Assembly (NCBI RefSeq): GCF_036320965.1
Contig: NC_092287.1
Location: 15,757,005 to 15,821,004, forward strand
Direction of reading: 5' to 3'
DNA: 64,000 nucleotides
Source of the DNA: Panulirus ornatus
Taxonomy: Eukaryota; Arthropoda; Malacostraca; Decapoda; Palinuridae
Shown: positions 25,818 to 51,016 of the stretch, piece after piece
Numbering within the stretch: position 1 is the stretch's first letter
How the letters are laid out: every line of letters begins with the position of its first letter
The notes under the pieces: model-generated
What the model was told of the DNA's origin: nothing
What the model saw: the letters and a program-made list of their open reading frames with translations, nothing else
Databases searched by the model: none
Position numbers and translations under genes: made by a program

Positions 25818-26484
25818 GGATAAGAGTGGTGTCACTTCTCGCCGGTGTTCCTTATACGTGGAAATCTAAATAATTTCTTCATTGACATATCATCATGCAT
25901 GTCTTGCCTGCGTGGACAGATGGTTCAACAGCTACCACGTAAACCCTGCGATTCAGCATGTGTAAAACAAATCATTCTCTTCAACTGAGATCACATCATA
26001 AACAGCCATTGATGTTTTTGCTATGTGCATTACTATAGGGATATTCATTTCTGCATTTCGTCGTAGGAAGCATAGATGAAAATTCAGACGATTGTGGTCA
26101 GGCTACTACAATCATTACCACAACTTCAGTCATATGTATATCGAATACTCTACACATTAAGGGTAGCCATATGATATATTCCCAATATAAGATCACACAA
26201 TGAGTATTACGTTGGTATTTTTGTAATCTACCGGGATTTTTCAAGACATTTAATAACATTTAAGGGCGATCTGCAGTAATTGGCGCCATACCGAGGCTTT
26301 TATGAGATATTCAAAGGCGGTCTGTGGTAAATGGTGCCACACAGGGGTATTCCTAGACATTCAAGTATGACCCACAGCAATTGGCCCTCTACTGGGGCTC
26401 TCCTCATTAATTTACGGCGACCTAAAGCAAGTGGTGCTATAATGAGGTTTTCATACATAATCAAGGACGATCTGCAGTAATTGA
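25697..26484. repeat. Right arm of inverted repeat, with (CA)n and minisatellite
   Basis: Reverse-oriented copy of 22978-23866. It has a CA tract at about 25718-25815, then CTTCTCGCCGGTGTTCC, then about 400 bp of flank, and the minisatellite units from about 26240. It ends in CTGCAGTAATTG at 26484 just before a TA tract. Confidence 0.82.
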
Positions 26485-26494
26485 AAAATGCTCT

Positions 26495-27610
<1,116 letters not shown>

Positions 27611-27690
<80 letters not shown>
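27611..27690. repeat. (TA)n microsatellite
   Basis: TA repeats between the tail of copy M (+) and the tail of copy N (-), which stand tail to tail. Confidence 0.98.
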
Positions 27691-28538
27691 TCATTTAGCT
27701 TTGTGGCTGTCTCCCGCGTTTGCGAGGTAGCGCAAGGAAACAGACGAAAGAAATGGCCCAACCCACCCCCATACACATGTATATACATACACGTCCACAC
27801 ACGCAAATATACATACCTATACATCTCAATGTACACATATATGTACACACACAGACACATACATATATATCCATGCACACAATTCACACTGTCTGCCTTT
27901 ATTCATTCCCATCGCCACCTCGCCACACATAGAATACCATCCCCCTCCCCCCTCATGTGTGCGAGGTAGCGCTAGGAAAAGACAACAAAGGCCCCATTCG
28001 TTCACACTCAGTCTCTAGCTGTCATGCAATAATGCCCGAAACCACAGCTCCCTTTCCACATCCAGGCCCCACAGAACTTTCCATGGTTTACCCCAGACGC
28101 TTCACATGCCCTGATTCAATCCACTGACAGCACGTCAACCCCAGTACACCACATCGATCCAATTTACTCTATTCCTTGCCCGCCTTTCACCCTCATGCAT
28201 GTTTAGGCCCTGATCACTCAAAATCTTTTATCACTCCATCTTTCCACTTCCAATTTGGTCTCCCACTTCTCCTCGTTCCCTCCACCTCTGACACATATAT
28301 CCTCTTGGTCAATCTTTCCTCACTCATTCTCTCCATGTGCCCAAACCATTTCAAAACACCCACTTCTGCTCTCTCAACCACGCTCTTTTTATTTCCACAC
28401 ATCTCTCTTACCCTTACATTACTTACTCGATCAAACCACCTCACACCACACATTGTCCTCAAACATCTCATTTCCAGCACATCCACCCTTCTGCGCACAA
28501 CTCTATCCATAGCCCATGCCTCGCAACCATACAACATT
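27691..28538 (-). mobile_element. RTE-like LINE copy N, 3' end with long-form 3'UTR
   Basis: Antisense 3' fragment. The coding part 28140-28538 runs from MLYGCEAWAMDRVVRRRVDV to FGHMERMSEERL and NWKWKDG. The 3'UTR is the long form (27697-28130). Beyond the usual GAGGTAGCGCAAGGAAACAG block it has a second copy-like block, GTGTGCGAGGTAGCGCTAGG, and GACAACAAAGGCCCCATTCG. It ends at 28538 against a T-run. Confidence 0.85.
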
Positions 28539-28975
28539 TTTTTTTTTTTTCCAATGTGATAGAGGTGGAAAGCAAAAAGGTGTTTTTCATGAATGTACTG
28601 GAACAGTTGAGGTGCAGATAAACTTTTGGTCTGTCAAGGCTTTATTATGGCGGATGACCAACTACCTACCCTCATATATCCAAGATATGGTTGTACTTTG
28701 TGTAATGAAGACAATTCAGAAACATCATAAGCCAATATTCCAGTTTCATGATAAGAGAAGTGGACCAGGCAGTATGATACAGTGGTTAAATTGAAGAAAT
28801 CTACTATTGACGTTTGTGTAAATAAATTATACATTTCCCTTTTCCATAGCCAGAGGTTGAACCATTATGTGACATTCATTTTTCATTTCATTTCAAGCTA
28901 GAAGTTTCAGTTTTCTAAATTATTTCTTACATTTTTCATATGTATATACATATATATGTGTGTGTATGTGTGTGC

Positions 28976-28977
<2 letters not shown>
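28539..28977. other. Unrecognised sequence, partly duplicated
   Basis: T-run and then about 410 bp with no gene I recognise. The last part (about 28790-28960, containing CATAGCCAGAGGTTGAACC) is repeated at about 30715-30870 in the same orientation. Confidence 0.6.

Positions 28978-29050
<73 letters not shown>
28978..29050. repeat. (TA)n microsatellite
   Basis: TA repeats followed by a T-run that is the tail of copy O. Confidence 0.97.
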
Positions 29051-29055
<5 letters not shown>

Positions 29056-30125
29056 TTTTTTTTTTGCTTTGTCGCTGTCTCCCGCGTTTGCGAGGTAGCG
29101 CAAGGAAACAGACGAAAGAAATGGCCCAACCCACCCCCATACACATGTACATACATACGTCCATACACGCAAATATACATACCTACACAGCTTTCCATGG
29201 TTTACCCCAGACGCTTCACATGCCTTGATTCAATCCACTGACAGCACGTCAACCCCGGTATACCACATCGCACCAATTCACTCTATTCCTTGCCCTCCTT
29301 TCACCCTCCTGCATGTTCAGGCCCCGATCACACAAAATCTTTTTCACTCCATCTTTCCACCTCCAATTGTGTCTCCCTCTTCTCCTCGTTCCCTCCACCT
29401 CCGACACATATATCCTCTTGGTCAATCTTTCCTCACTCATTCTCTCCATGTGCCCAAACCATTTCAAAACACCCTCTTCTGCTCTCTCAACCACGCTCTT
29501 TTTATTTCCACACATCTCTCTTACCCTTACGTTACTTACTCGATCAAACCACCTCACACCACACATTGTCCTCAAACATCTCATTTCCAGCACATCCATC
29601 CTCCTGCGCACATCTCTATCCATAGCCCACGCCTCGCAACTATACAACATTGTTGGGACCACTATTCCTTCAAACATACCCATTTTTGCTTTCCGAGATA
29701 ATGTTCTCGACTTCCACACATTCTTCAAGGCTCCCAGAATTTTCGCCCCCTCCCCCACCCTATGATCCACTTCCGCTTCCATGGTTCCATCCGCTGCCAG
29801 ATCCACTCCCAGATATCTAAAACACTTCACTTCCTCCAGTTTTTCTCCATTCAAACTCACCTCCCAATTGACTTGACCCTCAACCCTACTGTACCTAATA
29901 ACCTTGCTCTTATTCACATTTACTCTTAACTTTCTTCTTTCACACACTTTACCAAACTCAGTCACCAGCTTCTGCAGTTTCTCACATGAATCAGCCACCA
30001 GCGCTGTATCATCAGCGAACAACAACTGACTCACTTCCCAAGCTCTCTCATCCCCAACAAACTTCATACTTGCCCCTCTTTCCAAAACTCATGCAATTAC
30101 CTCCCTAACAACCCCTTCCATAAAC

Positions 30126-30129
<4 letters not shown>
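29051..30129 (-). mobile_element. RTE-like LINE copy O, 3' third
   Basis: 5'-truncated in the VMSPWLFNLFMEG region beside a TA tract. It is open from 30085 to the natural C-terminus at 29249 (278 aa): LLFADDTALVADS, FRYLGVDLAADGT, SCEAWAMDRDV (Gly to Ser in YGCEAW), FGHMERM, RGRHNWRWKDG. Upstream of 30085 the frame continues with a Leu to Met change. The short 3'UTR is 29066-29248. Confidence 0.9.

Positions 30130-30189
<60 letters not shown>
30130..30189. repeat. (TA)n microsatellite
   Basis: About 60 bp of TA repeats at the 5' truncation of copy O. Confidence 0.97.
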
Positions 30190-30192
<3 letters not shown>

Positions 30193-30951
30193 ATGGTAGC
30201 CATAGGTGACGGGTTAAGGCGTGGCTAGCTGTTCCTGCCTTGCTGGTCCTTCAGGTAAAAGGCTCAGACGATCGCCTGGGAGCCGATTACTTCATCAGTC
30301 CCAGCCCAGCAAGTTTGCGGTTTGGATCAAAGACGGAGAGGTCAGCATCGCGTGAGAAGAGGTCCACGATCCCCAGACGCTGGAGAGCCTGTGAGGAAGA
30401 TGAGAAGGTGACCTGTTCATTTCAAGTTCATATGATTCACCAGAAGACCGATTTCGAAGATGAAGGCCTGCACTGTGGCTGAGAGATTGACTTGAGGAGG
30501 CAGAAGTGATATTGTGACAGTGATTGTGTCAGCGTCGGGTCGCCTCGCCGCAGTGTATCGAGACAGACTTCCCCAGAACTTTTAAAGGGGAAGTCAATGT
30601 TTATAGTTGTGTTAATGGAGTGATAGTTTTCATGCATGGTGTTTTTGACAAGAAAATAGTGAAGTTGGAGAAAAATGTAGCTTAGACATTGAAGCTTATT
30701 GATACAGTGGTGAAATTGATGAGAACTGCTATTGACGTTTGTGTGAATAAATTGTACATTTCCTTTTCCATAGCCAGAGGTTGAACCATTATGTGACATT
30801 CATTTTTTTTCATTCATTTCAAGCTAAAAGTTTGTTTTCTAAATTGTTTCTTACATTTTTCATATGTATATATATGTATGTGTGTGTGTGTGTGTGTATG
30901 TGCGTATGTGTGTGTATGTGTGTGTGTGTGTATATGTATATATATATGTAT
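30190..30951. other. Unrecognised sequence between repeats
   Basis: About 760 bp of higher GC than the surroundings. An 80-codon open frame at 30240-30482 resembles nothing I know. The 3' part repeats 28790-28960, and a TG-rich stretch lies at 30880-30950. I cannot assign a function; it may be an unknown transposon or a host exon remnant. Confidence 0.4.
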
Positions 30952-34753
<3,802 letters not shown>

Positions 34754-35010
34754 TTTTTTTTTTTTCTTTTTCATACTATTCGCCATTTCCCGCGATAGCG
34801 AGGTAGCGTTAAGAACAGAGGACTGGGCCTTTGAGGGAATACCCTCACCTGGCCCCCTTCTCTGTTCCTTCTTTTGGAAAATTAAAAAAAAAAAAAAAAA
34901 ACGAGAGGGGAGGATTTCCAGCCCCCCGCTCCCTTCCCTTTTACTCGCCTTCTACGACACGCAGGGAATACGTGGGAAGTATTCTTTCTCCCCTATCCCC
35001 AGGGATAATA
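34754..35010 (-). mobile_element. Short LINE-derived element, copy S5
   Basis: Complete antisense copy with T-run tail, the GCCATTTCCCGCGATAGCG block, TTTGAGGGAATACCCTCACC, an internal A-run, and CCCCTATCCCCAGGGATA at its 5' end. A TAATA pentamer repeat follows at 35008-35031. Confidence 0.86.
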
Positions 35011-35031
35011 TAATATAATATAATATAATAT

Positions 35032-35042
35032 GAAAAAAAAAA

Positions 35043-35115
<73 letters not shown>

Positions 35116-35144
35116 CCTTGGGGCTAGGGGTGAGAGAATACTTC

Positions 35145-35212
<68 letters not shown>
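35032..35212. repeat. TA tracts around a 35 bp LINE/short-element 5' tip
   Basis: TA repeats (35044-35112), then a tip reading TATCCTTGGGGCTAGGGG and AGAATACTTCCC (35111-35147), then TA repeats to 35210. The tip is the 5' end of the LINE or short element cut after about 35 bp. Confidence 0.85.
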
Positions 35213-36081
35213 CTGTAGATGCATGATTAAAACTTTCTCGTAGCTAAAATGATAAATTCAAACCATGGATTCACTTTATAACGGACGCACTGGCAAAGTT
35301 TATTCAGCACACAAACAGGTTGGTAGGAAAATTATAGAATAGATATATCTAGATTAAAGATTCTGGTATACATTTTCCATCTTTTCCTAGGATAACTTTT
35401 GTGAGTAAATTAATACATTAGGTCCCCACTCAATACACTCAGTTTCTTTGAAGTATAAACGGTAACGTTTTCTTTGAGTGGCGGCACACTGAGACCTATG
35501 TTCGGGGATCACTTGGCCGGGTGCAAAGTATAGCATAGTGCGAAGGACTCCTGATACCTTTCACCAACACGGGGATGTAGCTCAAATGGTAGAGCGCTCG
35601 CTTAGCATGTGAGAGGTACGGGGATCGATGCCCTGCATCTCCAACCTTTTCTTTACAGTAAAAGATATTAAGTTTTCACTCTTAGTCGTGATTTATTGTA
35701 TGTCAAAAATTACATACATTTAATGCATCTTTTTGACATGGCAAAGAAGTATGAATATATAAGTAAAGATTCAATTTTGAAAGAAAAATAAAGAATCATT
35801 TAACATGTCATCTACGTAGTATGTAATAAATGTGTTTGATATATTTAGAGCAGACGCTGTTCGTCTGCGATCCCAAAGAAGAATATCGGATGACGAGGGA
35901 GGTGAACTCTACTTGAGAGGATGGAGAAGTGGTAAAAGCGCGTTAAACCAGGTTGAGGCATGAAAATGGTATGCAGGACGCAGTGAGGATGTGGAATAAC
36001 GCTGGCGAACTTCTTTTTTCCAAAGCTCTTTACGTGACGCTATTATACGACACAACTTTTGGTTAATTTCTCTAACGAGAA
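35213..36081. repeat. Inverted duplicate of 19148-20026
   Basis: Carries the tRNA-Ala gene and its flanks in the opposite orientation to the first copy, with scattered substitutions and small indels. No other gene is recognised. Confidence 0.78.
35571..35643 (+). tRNA. tRNA-Ala (AGC)
   Basis: 73 nt, plus strand. Acceptor GGGGATG/CATCTCC, anticodon AGC in CTTAGCATG, B box GGGGATCGATGCC, discriminator A. CTTTTC follows directly as a Pol III stop (35646-35651). It is inside the inverted duplication with 19591-19663. Intact stems suggest that it can still be expressed. Confidence 0.93.
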
Positions 36082-36898
<817 letters not shown>

Positions 36899-36904
36899 TG
36901 TGTT

Positions 36905-37148
36905 TTTTATTATGCTTAGTCGCTGTCTCCCGCGTTAGCGAGGTGGCACGGGGATACGGACGAAAGAATGGCCCAACATACACTGACATACACATATATA
37001 CCTGTACGTATTCATACTTGCTGCCTTCATCCATTTTCACCGCCACCCGCCACACATGAAATGGCACCCCTTTCCCGGCGCGTGCGCGAGGTATCGCTAA
37101 GGAAGAGACAACAAAGGCCACATTCGTTCACAGTGTCTCTACCTGTCA
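36905..37148 (-). mobile_element. LINE-related 3'UTR-like fragment, variant
   Basis: Antisense sequence resembling the long-form LINE 3'UTR: AGTCGCTGTCTCCCGCGTTA, GAGGTGGCACGG, GACGAAAGAATGGCCCAAC, a second block GCGCGAGGTATCGCTAAGG and GACAACAAAGGCC. It has no coding part attached. It may be a solo 3' end or a separate non-autonomous family. Confidence 0.65.
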
Positions 37149-41777
<4,629 letters not shown>

Positions 41778-42400
41778 TCGTGGTTTTGATGCACAAGACC
41801 GAGTTATAGTGATGGGTGATTTGAATGCAAAGGTGAGGAATGTGGCAGTTGAGGAAATAATTGGTATACATGGGGTGTTCAGTGTTGTAAGTGGAAATGG
41901 TGAAGAGCTTGTAGATTTATGTGCTGAAAAAGGACTGGTGATTGAGAATACCTGGTTTAAAAAGCGAGATATACATAAGTATACGAATGTAAGTAGGAGA
42001 GATGGCCAGAGAGCGTTATTGGATTACATATTAATTGACAGGCGCGCGAAAGGGAGACTTTTGGATGTTAATGTGCTGAGAGGTGCAACTGGAGGGATGT
42101 CTGATCATTATCTTGTGGAGGCTAAGGTGAAGATTTGTATGGGTTTTTACAAAAGAAGAGTGAATGTCGGGGTGAAGAGGGTGGCGAGAGTAAGTGAGCT
42201 TGGAAAGGAGACTTGTGTGAGGAAATACCAGGAGAGACTGAGTACAGAATGGAAAAAGGTGAGAACAATGGAAGGAAGGGGAGTGGGGGATGAATGGGAT
42301 GTATTTAGGGAATCAATGATGGATTGCGCAAAAGATGCTTGTGGCTTGAGAAGCATGGGAGGTGGGTTGATTAGAAAGGGTAGTGAGTGGTGGGATGGAG
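41778..42400 (+). mobile_element. RTE-like LINE copy W, EN half and linker
   Basis: It starts inside EN (GFDAQDRVIVMGDLNAKVRN) and is open through LLDYILIDRRAKG, MSDHYLVEAKVKICMGF and GGGLIRKGSEWWDG. Both ends are abrupt: a PLE tip at the 5' side and unrecognised DNA at the 3' side. The open frame continues to 42459 outside the LINE. Confidence 0.88.
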
Positions 42401-43189
42401 AAGCTCTCACCACCATGGGGAAGTACAATCTACTAGACAACGTAGGGGACGACACGTAAGATCAAGGAGCTGAGTCTGAGGCAGAGGGAACCGATAGAGC
42501 TGAGCAACTGAAGCATAGAAATGATGGAGTATGTAGCCATATCAGGGCTGAGTCCAGGACTGAATAAAACCTAAAAGAAGGTGTAGGGATACTGAAAATC
42601 CTAAAGCTAAGAGGCAAAACGGTAAAGTAGATGGGGTTGCCAAAGAGCCTGTGAGGACAGTACAGTCAGAGATAGGACAGTAGATGTAGAGAAGTACAAG
42701 CTGAAAAAAGCAGTGGACTAAGGTATAGAGATACTAGAGATTCTGAAGAAGATACACAGAGCGGAGTATTGAATAGGATTGTCGAAGAGGCTGTATATAC
42801 ACTCAGAAACAGAATGCCAGGTCGAAGTTTGTGGTTACGATGAATGGGAGACATGAAAAGGAAATGGCAAGTCAAAATTTCTGTGAAACGATAAAATGAT
42901 TTTGGATGTGGTAAAAACAAAGAAGCGGACTCATCATGTTTGCAGGGGATAACAGAAAGACGGTTTACAACATAGATGAGGGAAGTTGTTCAGGGGAAGG
43001 TTACTAGCCACAATTCCCTAATAATCTTTAGGGTCGAAAAGGAACAAAGAGGAAAGAAAAACTAAAGACTGGGACCAATTAGGAAGGTGACTCGACGTGA
43101 AAAAACTAACGTTATGAAGTAGAGGTCAAGAATATGGGTTCATACCGGCAAGACACAAGGGAAAGACCACCGAGAGGGGTAACGTTTGG
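42401..43189. other. Unrecognised 790 bp between two LINE pieces
   Basis: A-rich, stop-rich sequence with no open frame of note on the plus strand; the minus strand has an 84-codon frame at 42666-42920 without recognisable motifs. No terminal repeats seen. It has no counterpart next to the related LINE piece at 58250. Confidence 0.4.
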
Positions 43190-44013
43190 CATCAAAGGTG
43201 AGAGCAAATGACGTAAGGGGAGTGTGGGAGGAATGGGATGTATTGCGGGAAGCAGTGATGGCTTGCGCAAAAGATGCCTGTGGTATGAGAAAGGTGGGAG
43301 GTGGGCAGATTAGAAAGGGTAGTGAGTGGTGGGATAAAGAAGTAAGATTGTTAGCGGAAGAGAAAAGAGAGGCATTTGCAGGGAAATAGTGCAAATGACT
43401 GGGAGATGTATAAAAGAAAGACTCAAGAGGTCAAGAGAAAGGTGCAAGAGGTGAAAAAGAGGGCAAATGAGAGTTGCGGTAAGAGAGTATCATTAGATTT
43501 TAGGGAAAATACAAAGATGTTTTGGAAGGAGGTAAATAAAGTGCGGAAGATCAGAGAACCAATGGGAACATCAGTGAAGGGGGCAAATAGGGAGGTGATA
43601 ACAAATAGATTGTGAAGTGAGAGGGAGACGGAGTGAGTATTTTCCAGGATTATTGAATGTGTGTGATGATAGAGTGGCAGGTACTGGGTGTTTTGGTCGA
43701 GGTGGTGTGGGAAGTGAGAGGGTTAGGGAGAATGATTTGATGAACAGAGAAGTAGTGAAAGCTTTGCGGAAGATGAAAGCCGGCAAGGCGGCGGGTTTGG
43801 ATGGTAAAGCTGTGGAGTTTATCTAAAAAGGTGGTGACTGTGTTGGTGTCTGTTTGGTGATAATATTCAGTGTATGTATGGCTCATGGTGAAGTGCCTGA
43901 GGATTGGCGGAATGCATGCATAGTGACATTTATAAAGGCAAAAGGGATGTAGGTGAGTGTTCAAATTATAGAGTTATAAGTTTGTTGAGTATTCCGGGGA
44001 AATTATATGGGAG
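43190..44013 (+). mobile_element. RTE-like LINE copy X, older subfamily, linker and RT front
   Basis: Diverged LINE piece: [93 protein letters not shown]. Open parts are 43186-43389, 43376-43615 and 43617-43826. It ends at the codons for LYG-R, where Penelope-like sequence begins. The identical junction occurs at 59045, so the LINE-PLE fusion was copied as a unit. Confidence 0.85.
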
Positions 44014-47415
<3,402 letters not shown>

Positions 47416-47429
47416 AGGATGGGGATAAC

Positions 47430-48490
47430 CGGAAAAAAGTGGGAGACAGGTACGCAAATTTTGACGAACAGATTACGTGTTGCTGCACATTCACAATTGA
47501 AAGCTCAGTCGCCCAGGGAATTGTGCTTGCATCCCTCTTGTTCCTCATTATGATATCTGACATGGACGCGAACACGAACCACAGTTTCATATCATCCTTT
47601 TTTCAGATGATACTGGGGAAAAGTATGGAAAAAAAGTTACATCAGTAGAGGACATTGAGAGGCTGCAAAGAAGCTTGAATAAATTCTTACTTTGGGCCGC
47701 CGAGAATAACATGCTTTTGGGTGGGTATTAGTTTCAACTCCTCTGGCATGAGGAAAATATGATCAAGAACATAAAAGACCATCGGATGGACACAGACACT
47801 ATCGTATCTTAGTTTGATATTCCGCGTTAATCACCTTAGACTAATATAGTCTTCAACCAACTCACCTTCAGTAAACACAACGAAACAAACATCTGTCGCC
47901 TACAGAAGAATGGTGGGGATGGATCCTGCGGACTTTCAAGATAAGGAAAGAATAACCAATGATGATCCTTTTCATGGGGCTCATTCTTTCATAGATAGAA
48001 TATTACAGTGGCAGCATCAGCCTTCAAGGTGGGCGAAATTGCAGAATTAGAAAGTGTTCAGAGATCATCCATAGCCATAATTGATTTTGCAACGGAACTG
48101 AATTACTGGGAACAAGTGAAATCATTGAGGATGAACTCTATGTAGCGTTAAGAGGAAAGATGTATCATCATCTACGCTTGGGAAATTCTAGAAGGTATGG
48201 TCCCCAACCCACTACAGGAAAAAAAAAACTTGTTATTGGCACGGCAGGCATGGGAAACTTTGCAAAATACCACGTCTGAAATTCAAAAGTGCGATATGCA
48301 CGAAAATAGAGAACACCTTGAATATCCTAGGCCCAAAACTGTTGATCCTCCCCTGCATTCATCAAAAACACCACGTTATGTTAAGTAAGGAGGTGTAGGT
48401 GTACCCTGGACAAGTATTTGCAATGTGTACCAGACCATTAGAATGTGGTGGCTTACCTGGGCCTGCGGGCTGGGGCTTCTAACAGCTAGG
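47430..48490 (+). mobile_element. CR1/Jockey-like non-LTR remnant, C-terminal RT half
   Basis: Degenerate, frame-broken but recognisable: VAQGIVLASLLFLIMISDMD (RT motif around QGxVLGPLLF), FSDDTGEK (FADD equivalent), SVEDIERLQRSLNK, WAAENNMLL. After a broken middle come IAELESVQRSS, TELNYWEQVKSL and EERCIIIYAWEILEG (YWERL...RRRERYIIIYxWKILEG pattern). The C-terminal LDKYLQCVPDH and GLRAGASNS follow. Several frameshifts and stops. It is a different family from the dominant LINE; CR1 versus Jockey cannot be decided by eye. Confidence 0.7.
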
Positions 48491-49283
<793 letters not shown>

Positions 49284-49370
49284 TTTCTGGTGCCTGTGTG
49301 TTAGTTGGTATTTCTCTCCGTTAAGCCTTAAGCTTCAAGGCATACACAGATGATTTAGCACAATCCGAAC

Positions 49371-49373
<3 letters not shown>

Positions 49374-49465
<92 letters not shown>
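49374..49465. repeat. (TA)n microsatellite
   Basis: TA repeats directly before the 5' end of a sense short element. Confidence 0.98.
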
Positions 49466-49469
<4 letters not shown>

Positions 49470-49687
49470 GGGGATAGGGGAGAAAGAATACTTCCCACGT
49501 ATTCCCTGCGTGTCGTAGAAGGCGACTAAAAGGGAAGGGAGCGGGGGGCTGGAAATCCTCCCCTCTTTTTTTTTTTTTTTTCCAAAAGAAGGAACAGAGA
49601 AGGGGGCCAGGTGAGGATATTCCCTCAAAGGCCCAGTCCTCTGTTCTTAACGCTACCTCGCTATCGCGGGAAATGGCGAATAGTATG

Positions 49688-49725
<38 letters not shown>
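49466..49725 (+). mobile_element. Short LINE-derived element, copy S6, with poly(A)
   Basis: Best sense copy. It has 5' CCTGGGGATAGGGGAGAAAG, TGTCGTAGAAGGCGACTAAA, GGGGGGCTGGAAATCCTCCC, a T-run and CCAAAAGAAGGAACAGAG. Then come GGGGGCCAGGTGAGGATATT, AACGCTACCTCGCTATCGCG and GGAAATGGCGAATAGTATG. A tail of about 38 A follows. The first 100 bp match the LINE 5'UTR and the last 50 bp resemble the LINE 3' end. It has no ORF, so it must be mobilised in trans if active. Confidence 0.87.
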
Positions 49726-49730
<5 letters not shown>

Positions 49731-51016
49731 GAGGTAGTAAAAGCTTTGCGGCAGATGAAAGCCGGCAAGGCAGCAAGTTTGGATGGTATTGCAGTGGAAT
49801 TCATTAAGAAAGGGGGTGACTGCAGTGTTGACTGGTTGGTAAGGTTATTTAATGTATGTATGATTCATGGTGAGGTGCCTGATGATTGGTGCAATGCTTG
49901 CCATTGTACAAAGGCAAAGGGGATAAGACTGAGTGATCAAATTACAGAGGTATAAGTTTGTTGAGTATTCCTGATAAATTATATGGGAGGCTATTGATTA
50001 AGAGGGTGTAGGCATGTACAGAGCATCAGATTGGGGAAGAGCAGTTTGGTTTCTCAAGTGGTAGAGGATGTGTGGATCAGGTGTTTGCTTTGAAGAATGT
50101 ATGTGAGAAATACTTAGAAAAGCAAATGGATTTGTATGTAGCATTTATGGATCTGGAGAAGGCATATGATAAAGTTGATAGAGATGCTCTGTGGAAGGTA
50201 TTAAGAATATATGGTGTGGGAGGCAAGTTGTTAGAAGCACTGAAAAGTGTTTATCGAGGATGTAAGGCATGTGTACGTGTAGGAAGAGAGGAATTGGATT
50301 GGTTCTCAGTGAATATAGGTTTGCGGCAGGTAGGTGTGTGATGTCTTCCTGGTTGTTTAATTTGTTTATGGTTGGGGTTGTTAGGGAGGTGAATGCAAGA
50401 GTTTTGGAATGAGTCTGTTGTGGATGAGAGAGCTTGGGAAGTAATTCAGTTGTTGTTCGCTGATGATACAGCGCTGGTGGCTGATTTCTGTGGGAAACTT
50501 CAGAAGCTGGTGACTGAGTTTGGTAAAGTGTGTGAAAGAAGAAAGTTAAGAGTAAATGTGAATAAGAGCAAGGTTATTAGGTACAGTAGGATTGAGGGCC
50601 AAGTCAATTGTGAGGCAAATTTGAATATAGAAAAACTGGAGTAAGTAAAGTGTTTTATTTATCTGGGAGTGGATCTGGCAGCGGATGGAACCATGAAAGC
50701 GGAAGTGAATCATAGGGTGGGGGAGGGGGCGAAAATTCTGGGAGCCTTGAAGAATGTTTGGAAGTCGAGAACATTATATCGGAAAGCAAAAATGGGAATG
50801 TTTGAAGGAATAGTGGTTCCAACAATGTTGTATGGTTGCGATGCGTTGGCTATGGATAGAGTTGTGCACAGGAGGGTGGATGTGCTGGAAATGAGATGTT
50901 TGAGGACAATATGTGGTGTGAGGTGGTTTGATCGAGTAAGTAATGTAAGTGTAAGAGAGATGTGTGGAAATAAAAAGAGTGTGGTTGAGAGAGCAGAAGA
51001 GAGTGTTTTGGAATGG
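49726..51016 (+). mobile_element. RTE-like LINE copy AA, RT
   Basis: It starts in [20 protein letters not shown] right after the poly(A) of S6. Pieces are 49746-49955, 50072-50341 (FMDLEKAYDKVDRD), 50393-50644 (LLFADDTALVADF) and 50669-51016 (DLAADGTMKAEV, YGCDALAMDRVV, SVLEWF). Many frameshifts. It breaks at 51016 into an inverted copy. Confidence 0.88.
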
